64,000 nt of DNA. It comes from Laccaria trichodermophora (Eukaryota; Basidiomycota; Agaricomycetes; Agaricales; Hydnangiaceae). Position 1 is the first letter of the stretch. The number at the start of each line of letters is the position of its first letter. Position numbers and translations under genes: made by a program. This document shows, piece after piece, positions 54,782-64,000 of the stretch. Location of the stretch: assembly GCA_018417955.1 (NCBI GenBank), contig JACTVC010000005.1:992001-1056000 (forward strand), in the 5' to 3' direction. The notes under the pieces are model-generated. The model ran no database searches and was not told where the DNA came from. It was given only the letters and a program-made list of their open reading frames with translations.

Positions 54782-57700
54782 ATGTCTCCTCGGTTCATCA
54801 AACGACATCGCGACGACGACGAGGTGCCTATATGTTTTTGTACTAATTCAAGCTCTGCCCCTCACAACATCCACTTTCTAGTTAAGCCATGATGCGGATA
54901 AGCAAGGGACACCCTCCACCTCGGAATACGTTGTTGATGGAGGGAAACAAATGATCCAAGTCTTGCAGGTAGCTGCTGGCCTAATACCAGCACCCTATAT
55001 CAAGGATGCTATTGGGGTCGCTCTTGCCGTGATCGGTGCATGCGAAGTAAGCGCACCATTGATTTTTAAGAGTATTCGCGCCCTCATTCGACAATAGGAA
55101 ATCATTTTTGTAGAACAGCAAGTCGGCGAGCTGAAGAATCGTGTTTGCTGCCTCATGATTGCCATCGTCAACACACTACATCCGGATAGCAGCGATATTG
55201 AACAAGTCAAAAGGGCATCGGAAGACATCAGAAGCGAAATTGGGCAACTTGAATCGTTAGTAAACATTCTGAGTTTCCACTCTCTCCAGATTGAGGATTA
55301 ATATTTTCGACAGTGATCTCAAGGAAATCGTGAAGGACCTGAATAGTATCAAGAGTCAAAATCCTTGGCTTTTGTTTTTCTTCAAAGAGTTGAATAAGTC
55401 AAAGGTGGATGCCTGTGCTCGGCGTCTTACGACGGCATTGGAGCGATTTAATGTCTGTGTCACTTACTCTGTGTTAGCCTTGTCGGTGACTCTATCTCGT
55501 GCATAGGTATCACACGATGTGCGCACTTCACAATCTCTCCAAAACACTCAAAAGCGATTGGACGATATATATGGGCTCGCCAAGCAGGTCGCGCAAAATG
55601 TCGAAAACCTCGGCGTAATGGTGGTAAACAGGTTTGACCAACTGACGGCCCTTATCGGCGGCAAAAAAGTCCACGACGGCTCTGCTGTCTTGGTTCGACA
55701 AACGATGCCTCCAAAGCCCCGCATCCTATATGGGCGTGATGATTTTGTGAAAGATGTTGGTCGTCTTCTAGCCAACGACGAGACGTCACGAGTGTGCATT
55801 CTGGGGCCCGGCGGTATGGGAAAAACTTGCGTCGCACTTGCTGCTATGGAAGATAGCTCCATAATCCAGAAATTTCCAAAGTCAAATCGGTTCTGGGTGC
55901 CTTGCGTGGAAGCAACATCGGCGGACTCCCTCATCCATATTCTGTATTCCTCCCTTCGAATTACAAGGGATACCAAAGATCCCATGGACGACATTCTAAG
56001 TGAATTATCCGCAACGGACGATCCTCGCCTCATACTTTTCGACAATTTCGAAACTTCTAGCCACATACCAGATGTCATCCGGATACTGGTACAACTTGCA
56101 GCTCTGCCCCACGTTGCCATCCTTATCACCATGAGGGGGACAGCTCCAACCCACGAGGTTAAATGGGAAATTAAGGATCTCCCACCTGTCGATATGGATG
56201 CCTGCTGTTCAATCTTCACAACCATTTGCCCCAGTGTAAAAGGCGATCCAAACCTCGAAGGTCTCATCAAAGCACTTTACTGCATGCCCTTTGCGGTAAC
56301 TCTCATGGCATCCCTTGGCAATGAATTACAGCTCACCGCAGGGGATCTGCTGCAAGAATGGCACCGTGTCGGAACAGGGATGATTTCACATTCCTTATTT
56401 CGTGAGGGCAGCATGGACAAGAGTATCAGTTTATCTGTTGACAGCAGGTTGGTCGCACAGAATCCTGATGCCTTGACCCTACTTGCCGTACTCTCCCTGT
56501 TGCCTGCAGGGACGACCAACAAGAACCTAGATTGGTGGGCGCCCACTCTAAAATCGAAACTTGGGGCACTCGCAACTCTCAGGAAGGCAGCCCTGGTCAT
56601 CGACCTCAAACCGGATCCCAAGGAAGAGTCAGTCTTCTTCGTTCTGCCCGTGGTTCAATCCTACATGAAACATGGAAAGCGCATCCCGCAGGATGTGCAA
56701 AACACCGTTCGATCTGCTTGCTATAAATTCATCGCGAAACACAGCTCTGTTCCTGGGCAGGCTTCATTTCACGACGACGCTGCTGCTCTGGCCAGCGAGG
56801 AGACCAACATCCAGGCTATCCTGCTTGAAGCAACCGCTGCGGCTGCTGAAGGGCAGACCTCGAGTCACACCGAAGACGAAACGAGTAGACCACAAGTGCA
56901 AATGAGTGTAGATGCGCTTGATGCGCTAGTAGCATTCAGTTGGTATCTGCAGTTCACGCAAACCGCCACAGAGTTTGCCGAGCACACCATCAAAGTTGCT
57001 CGTGCTGCAAGACAGAATCGACACATCGCAGAAGCTCTTTTCTGTCTAGGATGCTTGAATGAGAAAAAAAGTCGTTACGAATTAGCAAGTTTTTATCTGG
57101 ATGCAGCTCGCAAAGAATTTCGAGCTTTGTCTACACCTGCTGGCTATCTTCGTGCAGGCGAATGCGGCGTCATATCGGTTGATGTTGATATGTTCTTGAG
57201 TGCGACTAGCACAGTGATCCTCAAGGACGCAAGAGAGGCAGAGGCTGATTTCAAGATGAGCGGTGACACATCTGGGGTCACCCGTGGTAAAGTGGCGATG
57301 GGCCACGCCCATTTCCACATATCGGAGCATGAGAAATCGTTGAAATGTCTTTTTGAGGCAAAGAAAAAACTAGAGAAAGATAGGCGTTCAACCTCAGAGC
57401 TTGCCCGTTGCATTCATCTTATCGCCCGAAACTATCAATATGTAGACCGATACTCCGATTCAGTGGAAATGGCGAGGGAGGGGGAGAAGGTGGCAGAGGC
57501 GGCTGGTGATGAAGAACAATTATGCCGAATTCGTACCACCATGGCTCGTTCCCTCTGCCATTGTGATAAAGATGACGAGGCCCTGGAAGTCATCGAACGG
57601 ACATTGTCGTTTGCTCAACGACAAGGGCCGCACCGAGTTGCGCTTTTGCTGGATCGCTTTGCTGCCATCTGCGAACGAAAGAAAGATTATCCTGCGGCGA

Positions 57701-57858
57701 TCAAAGCCTTCGAAGAAGCAGCAAAGAATTTTGCCATCGTCAATACCTCTCATACAATGAGTCGCCGAAGGTTTTGCTTGGGGAAGGTTGACCGTCTGAA
57801 GCAGCTGGAAGCAGCTTCTCGTGTAGAGGAGACGGTTCCTCCTCAACCGTCTGAGTGA
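54782..57858 (+). CDS. STAND NTPase of fungal NLR type (helical N domain, NB-ARC-like, TPR)
   Basis: Exons 54782..54823, 54882..55046, 55098..55255, 55314..55452, 55507..57858 give 951 residues. Residues about 30-190 form a helical domain (AAGLIPAPYIKDAIGVALAV, VGELKNRVCCLMIAIVNTL, FKELNKSKVDACARRLTTAL, LAKQVAQNVENLGVMV), arranged like the four-helix MLKL/HeLo-like domains of agaric NLRs. The nucleotide-binding domain follows: RPxx-type RILYGRDDFVKDVGRLL, Walker A GPGGMGKT near 268, Walker B RLILFDN near 343, ILITMRG sensor, and a winged-helix segment (LTLLAVLSLLPAG). About 640-930 is helical repeat (TPR-like: AEALFCLGCLNEKKSRYELA, ARCIHLIARNYQYVDRYSDS, IKAFEEAAKNF). It is an intracellular sensor likely acting in cell death or non-self recognition, by family analogy. 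It is divergent from Csm1/Pcs1 (222 bp). Confidence 0.85.
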
Positions 57859-57981
57859 AGTAAGTGCCAGTTATGCACGAGTTGTCAACGCCATGATCAG
57901 ACGTTTGGTCTGATTGCTTTTTTGTGTGTGAATATGTTCTCGGAATTTAGGTATACTCGCAGATTATTCTGTACACTCTAC

Positions 57982-60369
57982 TTACAATTCATCTGATTCT
58001 TCGTATCTGTCGATTTTCTCCCTCTCGCTCTCGAAGAAAGACACGTCTGCTAATCGTCGCCTCTAAGTAACGTCGTGAACTCAGGGTAAATAGAGATATT
58101 ACGATCACGCAGACTCACTTTCGTTTTGTGGGATACCTTCCAGAATATAAAGAGAAGCGGTAGTGCATGAAGTACGAGAATAGGAACGTTGGCACGTCCC
58201 AGCGGCCCGGAAGAAACACGCCATAACCTCCGACAAAGGCCATGGTGAAGGTACCAACTAGAGCATAGTAACTGATCGTAATCTTAGCCAGAGTAGAGAC
58301 TGATGACGAAAGTTGACAAACGCGGAGAAAGGCTGCCAGAAACTTCGATGGGGCAATGACTCTCGAGGAATACCCTGAGCCTTCAACGCCTTACAGAAAC
58401 TGGGTGAGCAGGGAAAATAGAGGGTTACACCAATCTCACCTTGTGAAACTGGTGGTAGGTAAAAGATATGATTGCATAGTTGAGGAGTTGTGACGCAGTC
58501 ACGAGGTTAACAAACCTAAGCCGTAGTTGTCAGAAGTCTCATTCTCAGCGCCAGAAGCAGGCCAAATACCATTGCAGTACGACGGCCGCGTTGTTGGAAA
58601 CCTGGAGGAAAGCTAGTTGTCGCCACTGAAATAAATAAAAAGCAACAAGTTCTGGCAGCTTGAGCTACCTAAGACAGGGTTATCGCGACGCAATAAACAG
58701 GTACACCATTTGACGTGCAACGAGTTAAAAACGGGACATTTTGCCTTCCAAAGCCAACCCGAAAAGCGTCCGACTCGAACAAAAGACGTAGCTGTTTCCT
58801 GCGATGAATACAGCTGTCAAGACCAGCGCATTCACAAGATGCGGCAAAATTGGTATGTGAAGATGCCGCATAGCGATAACGTAAGGCGACGAGCCTGCAC
58901 CAGGGTGTGCATTGGAGATAGCAGACAGTAAGTCTGGGTCATTGTATGGGACCACGAGGCCGATACAAAAAGACCCAAGTACGAAGAAGGTTGTCAACCG
59001 GTAAAACACGCTACGAAAAGCATCCGACATAACTTTACGCGGTTTCTCAGCTTCACCTGCAGCCATTGCGACATAATCAGGGCCTGGATGTCAGGTAGCA
59101 GGATCAGCTTTGCAAAGACGAAAATAAAAGGAAGTAAGATACCTGTAATGGTAAAGGATGCTTGAATAAGACACGCCAAAAATCCTAAAAAACGCCCAAG
59201 CGATCCTGTCTTGATATACTCTGCGAAAGGTGCACCTGGCACTTTTGCCGCTGAAAAGTTTGGATTAAAATTTAGCTGTTGTTTGTGGAATGGTTCTAAA
59301 ACTCACGATTCCACGAGCGAAATCCGTAAGCATCGTGAAGCGGATTTCCACCAACCATGGTAATGAACGTAAAAGCTATCAGGCCAACTAGGAGGACAAC
59401 CTTTCCGATGGCCAACCTAAACTCAGATTCTATCAAATGGTCACCAAAGGTCGTGATAAATGCCAAAAATGAACCCACCTCCATAATAACGAACAGCGAA
59501 GATGTTCAGAGCCCTGTTTGAATGTAGGCTCAGAGTGCCTTCAGCGTGATATTGACGAGTCTTACGCATAACATATGATCACGATACAAATGATTGCCGC
59601 CGTCGGAATCTTGTCGGTCCAAAAATGTAGCACCACATTGAACGCCACGATTTCAAAAGGTACAAGAGCCGCTTGAAAGACAAAAAAAATTGACGCCAGC
59701 ACAAAATCCGAGAGCGGGTTCTACAAAGTGATCTCGAAGCGTACCTATGGCACAGCAGGTCAGAGAAACTACCCAAAGTTGGCTTGGATATAAGTTTAAT
59801 GCACGGACAAAGGGAGAAGATATGGGTATCCATGTCACCATCTCGGCTGTAAATGATATATATATGCGTTGAAGAACGGTGAGAAATATGTGCCCCACAT
59901 ATGCAGTTGTTGATCGCAAAGATGAATGTGCACCAGATGGAAAAGGCCAAGAAGAGACTTCCTAGGTTATGAGCGGGAGTTAAACGGCCGGAGAACTTGC
60001 AAAAGTGCAAATTTCTGAACGGACCAGGCCCTCCTTTGGTTAAACCACTGCCGATTTGCACAAAAAGTGCTGTGCCGATTGTGCCTGCGATAGGATATCA
60101 TCTGTAAGGAAGAGATGATACTTGATTGAGATGCTTTTCAGGCTAAGTACCCCCAATCCCGATAAGCTGAATGTGCCGACTCTGAGTCTCCTCAGCCAAA
60201 TATCGCACAGTTGCAAAGGAATCCGAACCTTCAAGTTCCGATGCGTTTGGTCGTGTGCCAGAGCCGATGTTGCTTCCTTATCGATGCCGCCTTTTACAAA
60301 TACTCCGGATCTACTTGGGGGCTTGCTAGGTAGAGACGAAAATTTGCTTCGCTTTGCAGTAGAATCCAT
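57982..60369 (-). pseudogene. Amino-acid permease (YAT/APC family) with three frameshifts
   Basis: The reconstructed exon order follows fungal amino-acid permeases: N-terminal KSRHIQLIGIGGTIGTALFV, GGPGSLFLAFSIWCTFIFAI, EMVTWIPISSPFVR, ALNIFAVRYYGE, FITMVGGNPLHDAYGFRSW, GPDYVAMAAGEAEKPRKVM, NSYVFCSSRTLFGLALEGKM, NLVTASQLLNYAIISFTYHQ, VPTFLFSY and WKVSHKTK. Splice sites are intact, but the frame breaks at a T8 run (plus-strand A-run about 59681-59688, one base too many), at a T5 run (58727-58731, one too few) and near 58158-58175 (one missing). The ending RRRLADVSFFE...DEL is still open. Probably a decaying transporter gene. Two breaks are in homopolymers, so base-calling errors must be excluded. 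Confidence 0.75.
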
Positions 60370-60579
60370 CGTATTTTGGTCACAGAGTGTCGTTAACACC
60401 AGCGTCTTGAAATTCCAGTGGGGGCTAGCCATTCGTCGGAAGAAGAGAAGAATGGGATCCGGATCGCAAAAAATCAAATTGTTGATTAATGATTCATAGG
60501 ACTCGGAGCGAAGTTCAGAGGCTGACGAATCAAATCATAACTTACTAATACAAGGCTTAGACCAGGTTTCTCATCTTCA

Positions 60580-61401
60580 ATGGAGAACCCTCCTCATCCT
60601 TGGATCGTACCCTTGGTCGCGGATCCCTATTCACCAGACACTGTCAAATCGCGTTTAAAGGATTTGCTCGACGGGAAAGAAGTAGGCGGTGTATCTGGAC
60701 TACCCAAAGGCGACAGCCGGAAAATCGCACTCTACAACTTTGTCCGTCAGCTTGACTGGTCATTGAAGCCTGAAGCAATTGATGCTGTCTGGCATGCCGT
60801 GTTCAGCATCGCAAATAGGCTTTGGTGCACATCTGACATAACAGATGCATCTTATTGGTGGACGGAGGATTACCTGGCAGAAGTGGCAATCGATGCGATA
60901 CCAGAAGAAGACGGCGACGACGATTACGGTTTAGTAGATGGGTATGATAAACTTTGGATCGCATCGGCTCTTGGTGCTGCACGCCTCTACGCGCTCGGAT
61001 ATGGCTACTCTCCCTGGGCGTGGAACTCATTCATTGACGGGCTCAAGTTGGAGGAGGGATGCGTGATTTCTGACAGCATGCGCATTGGATCCTGTGCTCA
61101 GCTGCTTGGAGGTGGGCAAAGGTTGAAGTTGCACATCCACGGTGGGGGAGACTGGTTTGAGGGGCCATATTTGGGAGGGAGATACTTGAAAGGCCAGTGG
61201 CGCCAGACAGAGCAGGAAAAGAAAGAGGGGGAAGAGTATTGGCAAAAGGTGTTGAAGGCGTTGGAAGATCAGCAGCAGCACGCCGGAGCAAAAGCAGCAG
61301 CGATTCTGCAAAAAACTTGGGAGCATTTGAAGGCAGACGCACCTGACATGACGAGCATCGAAGTCGCCAACATCATTTGGCCAAAATCGGCGTCGACCTG
61401 A
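60580..61401 (+). CDS. Unassigned single-exon protein, 273 residues
   Basis: Intronless ATG-to-TGA frame with protein-like composition; I do not recognise the family. Trp- and Tyr-rich (YWWTEDYLAEVAIDAIPEED, LWIASALGAARLYALGYGYS, WAWNSFIDGL) with an acidic loop (EEDGDDDYG) and a helical C terminus (QEKKEGEEYWQKVLKALEDQ, AAAILQKTWEHLKADAP). No signal peptide or membrane span. Predicted cytosolic. It shares a 210-bp divergent promoter with the broken permease gene and lies between two pseudogenes, yet itself carries no lesion. Confidence 0.7.
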   Translation: MENPPHPWIVPLVADPYSPDTVKSRLKDLLDGKEVGGVSGLPKGDSRKIALYNFVRQLDWSLKPEAIDAVWHAVFSIANRLWCTSDITDASYWWTEDYLAEVAIDAIPEEDGDDDYGLVDGYDKLWIASALGAARLYALGYGYSPWAWNSFIDGLKLEEGCVISDSMRIGSCAQLLGGGQRLKLHIHGGGDWFEGPYLGGRYLKGQWRQTEQEKKEGEEYWQKVLKALEDQQQHAGAKAAAILQKTWEHLKADAPDMTSIEVANIIWPKSAST

Positions 61402-61763
61402 ACTTCAGTGATCCTTTGTAAACCCGTGTATTTGTATCTGGCTTTTATTCTGTGTTGCGCCCAATAGGTTGACCTCAGGACCCCTTAAGTTACCAAACAG
61501 TCTAAACCCATTAACGTGCCTGTGCACGCTCTCGAGCTTCCCGTTAATTATAACTTGATTACAACCAGCTACATTATAATGATCTTATTATTGTAACTTT
61601 AAATTTAGAGGTGCGGAGAAAACATTTACTTTTTTTTTTATGTAAACGCTGTAGCAGGCGCGCTACGGTGATTATCTTATTGGTCATCCGTCAACTAGTG
61701 ACTTGGGATCTGTTCAGTTTGACGCTGAACCGCCCCAGTTTATCTTTTTAAGAATACCCTGGA
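61402..61763. other. AT-rich intergenic stretch
   Basis: 3' flank of the unassigned gene and 5' flank of the guanine deaminase remnant. Contains a T-run near 61629-61638. No gene seen. Confidence 0.5.
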
Positions 61764-62860
61764 ATGTCGGGAAACATAAACATATTTCATGGAGCAGTCA
61801 TCAACCCAACCAGTCTGATGGCGTACAGCGCCTTTCCTCGATCTCTTATCGCTGTTGGACCTACTGGAAATACCGAGTGGATCGCAGAAGAGGTTCTGCC
61901 ACACCAACTCGTTGTAGTTGGTGCAGCATGGATTGAGCCAACATATCGCCGAGCTAAGGGACGGTGAGTTCCTCACCCCAGGATTCCGATCATTGATACC
62001 CACATGGTTTTTTCCCCTCATATTCAAGTCTATATCTATTGTTGTTCAACATTCTTATTGTTGTAGCATAGACCTCAAGCTCCGAATCTGGGAATGTAAG
62101 TCTCCATCGTGACCTTCCAGCATGGAGCTTACGGGATTGACTTTTCGGTCGACAGCGGCCAACAATATGAACCTTTAGACTGGTTGGAAAAAGTTACATT
62201 TCCTATGAAACCTAAATTTTCCGATCTTGAATTCGCACAGCGGACATACCAGAAGGTAATCAGGCAGTTTATCGACGCGGGGGTATGTCAGTTTTCTGCA
62301 TAGGCTCATCCCTTCTTACATTTCTGATAGACAACGACATTACAGCACATTGCATCTTGAGTTGACCAAGGTTTTGGCAGATATCGTGCACAGTTATGGT
62401 CAGCGAGCATTCGTCGGCATAAGCCGTTCACGACCTCCCCTTTGAGTTAAATTTTGATGATCCACACAAATGAAACATGAATCGCGAGTCCCCGCGTTAC
62501 TATGTCGAACCGTCCGCCTCATCATCATTGGTCGACACCCGTGCACTCATCACGCACATACGATCTTTACCTTCGAGACTAAGTCCACAAGCAGCATCTA
62601 ATGAACCTCTCGTCCGACCTATTCTTATCCCGCGCTTCGCCATGTACCTCGAACATCCTCAGACCCCCCTTGAAAGTTGGGAGAACCGCTTCCCCGGATC
62701 CAACGTTGCGCATCCAAATGTGCATCTTTGAGAATCCACAAGAGATCAAGTACACAGAGCACCTCTTCCCAGAAACCTCCTGCGGTGGTTGCGAGCTAGT
62801 TGTTTCTCAGACATCTGCTACGTCCCTTGTAATATTCGGTAGATACTAATATCAGGTTCA
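61764..62860 (+). pseudogene. Guanine deaminase remnant
   Basis: Consecutive pieces match fungal guanine deaminase in order: start MSGNINIFHGAVINPTS; then QHGLSQHIAELRDGEFLTPG (about 61920-61980); IDTH; APNLGM; GQQYEPLDWLEKVTFPM and FAQRTYQKVIRQFIDAG (62161-62282); LHLELTKVLADIVHSYGQRA (62350-62412); NRESPRYYVEPSASSSLVDT (from 62480); and ENPQEIKYTEHLFPETS (62732-62782). The pieces are in different frames: shifts are needed near 61920, near 61988, in the exon after 62335 (also missing codons) and between 62640 and 62730. The metal-binding HTH motif is damaged and the C-terminal half of the enzyme is missing. Clearly a pseudogene of a purine-catabolic amidohydrolase. Confidence 0.8.
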
Positions 62861-63107
62861 AGTTCAAGTTGCTTGTTTGTTTATGCGTTCTGCGGGGGAA
62901 GTGTCGGAGCAGACTCAGGGTAAGAGTTCATGATCAGGAAGCAGGTTCGAGATGGAAACATGCAGTGTTTACTGGTGCTAGAAAGTGTACCGAGGTGATA
63001 AAGACGGACATGATGGTTATGTATTGGTTATGTATGCAGTTTGGGGGGGTATCCATGATGACTTTCCAGGGAATGATGATAGTATGTAGTATCGTCTGCG
63101 CATGTAC
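62861..63107. other. Intergenic, no gene seen
   Basis: Between the guanine deaminase remnant and the 3' end of the minus-strand gene. No conserved C-terminal guanine deaminase exon could be found here. Confidence 0.5.
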
Positions 63108-63871
63108 TCAGGAACGCGGGACGATAAAAAAAAAGAGCCACTTCCAGAAGTCCCAGCCTATATGCGCTACCTGGAGAAGCCATCGCGCCGTGCGTTGCAC
63201 CGCTTTTTTAACCTTCAACAGCTGGATCTTCGTTGGGGATCCCACGCGCTCAAGGGTAGCGCTGAAGGGGTGGTTCTGCGACCTAGGGTTCGGGATGGGG
63301 ATTTTGGGGTCATGGAACGTGACTTTGATTTTGAACCGGGAGCTTGTAGGATTTCGGTAGGCCAAGATGCGATCAGGGCCGACGTTCATTTTGGGTTTGC
63401 CGGTGAGAGTGCGGAGGGCATTGCCGGGCTTGCCCACCATCGGGTAGTGGTAGCTGTTTTTTACCGCGCGTGCAGGATCTCGATGGGCCTCGCTAGTCCT
63501 GAACCCTGACGACGCTTTTGGATAGGTCCCCCCACTCCTGAGGACCTTTCTTCTACTCGAGGTGACAGCGCTATCAAGTGACTCCATCAAGCGAAGGGCC
63601 GCAGCATTGACCTCGGCCGCGGAGTACTGTGTGAGATAAACATCAACCATAATCTGGGTAATTGAGTGTGGAGGTACACCCACAATGTTATCGTACGTCT
63701 CGACGTACTTCCCTTCCTTCATGGGCTTGAAATACCGGACTGAGAGGGGGTGACAAGGGTCTGGGTGTGTTAGAAGGGTGATTTGAAAGTGAGGAATTTA
63801 TAAGTATCAAGCTCACCATCTTCTGGGTGCCTGACCCCAGGGCCGACTGGTATCAACCCGTATCCGAACAT
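63108..63871 (-). CDS. Unassigned protein at the right edge
   Basis: Exons 63817..63871 and 63108..63739 join in phase to 228 residues starting MFGYGLIPVGPGVRHPEDVR. The first half looks like a folded domain (YVETYDNIVGVPPHSITQIM, YLTQYSAAEVNAAALRLMES). The second half is basic with Pro-rich stretches and may include unspliced intron. Neither end shows a signal peptide; the last residues are hydrophobic (WDFWKWLFFFIVP). Family unknown. The 3' limit is uncertain. Confidence 0.45.
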
Positions 63872-64000
63872 GGGTGTGGACAGAGTATATTGACGCGACG
63901 CGACAAAATGTCATCATGTGGTCGTAAATGTCGGTGACGTCATTCAAATTGATCATGTGTATGTTCCAATGAACCGTGTTCATCGCCCTCGAGCTCTGTA
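63872..64000. other. Upstream region of the last gene
   Basis: Probable promoter of the minus-strand gene starting at 63871; no clear TATA element seen in the 129 bp available. Confidence 0.3.

Noticed and set aside
1..64000. CRISPR arrays, bacterial operons, riboswitches
   Set aside because: None seen; the window is eukaryotic nuclear DNA with spliceosomal introns throughout.

Overview
The window is nuclear DNA of a filamentous basidiomycete, most likely an Agaricomycete (mushroom-forming fungus). Genes carry many short introns of about 45-60 nt with GTRNGT donors. The set of genes is typical of agarics: GPI-type cupredoxins, STAND/NLR proteins, F-box/LRR proteins, Gid7/WDR26 and fungal G-gamma. 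Protein models were assembled by eye from exon reading frames and splice sites. Exon coordinates are given where reading frame and splice phase close exactly.

Layout. 1-5.3 kb: a locally repeated unit of small secreted cupredoxin genes (two inside the window, the promoter of a third at the left edge), sharing a divergent promoter with a mitochondrial thioredoxin. 5.8-7.2 kb: two tandem heterotrimeric G-protein gamma subunit genes. 7.5-10.3 kb: a charged coiled-coil protein and a Gly/Ser-rich membrane protein, both unassigned. 11.5-12.8 kb: a broken F-box/LRR gene. 13.17-18.74 kb: a complete-looking Ty1/copia LTR retrotransposon with a 5-bp target duplication, near-identical LTRs and a damaged gag. 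18.7-23.1 kb: gene-poor repeat land with an inverted repeat pair, an ATG-less acidic ORF and a 511-bp MITE-like element.

23.2-57.9 kb is a gene-dense housekeeping block: TLC-domain membrane protein, metaxin/Sam37-like, VPS54 (GARP), ADP-ribosylglycohydrolase, Ecl1-like zinc protein, WDR26/Gid7, Elongin A, Cwf18/CCDC12, GUF1/EF4, eIF2B beta, bifunctional tryptophan synthase, ankyrin-bearing asparaginase, Csm1/Pcs1 monopolin, and a STAND NTPase of the fungal NLR type. 58-64 kb: two decayed genes (amino-acid permease, guanine deaminase) around an intact unassigned single-exon gene, then an unassigned gene at the right edge.

The most unusual signals are: (i) the retrotransposon LTR contains a 54-nt intron-like insert, and a downstream 33-bp copy equals exactly the spliced form of the upstream copy; (ii) one cupredoxin has cleanly lost the two exons that carry most of its copper ligands while keeping frame, and has expanded a 15-bp repeat tail; (iii) four independent genes have a GC-AG intron required by reading frame; (iv) GUF1 contains a 10-nt microexon; (v) an NLR-type gene sits next to a pocket of pseudogenes.
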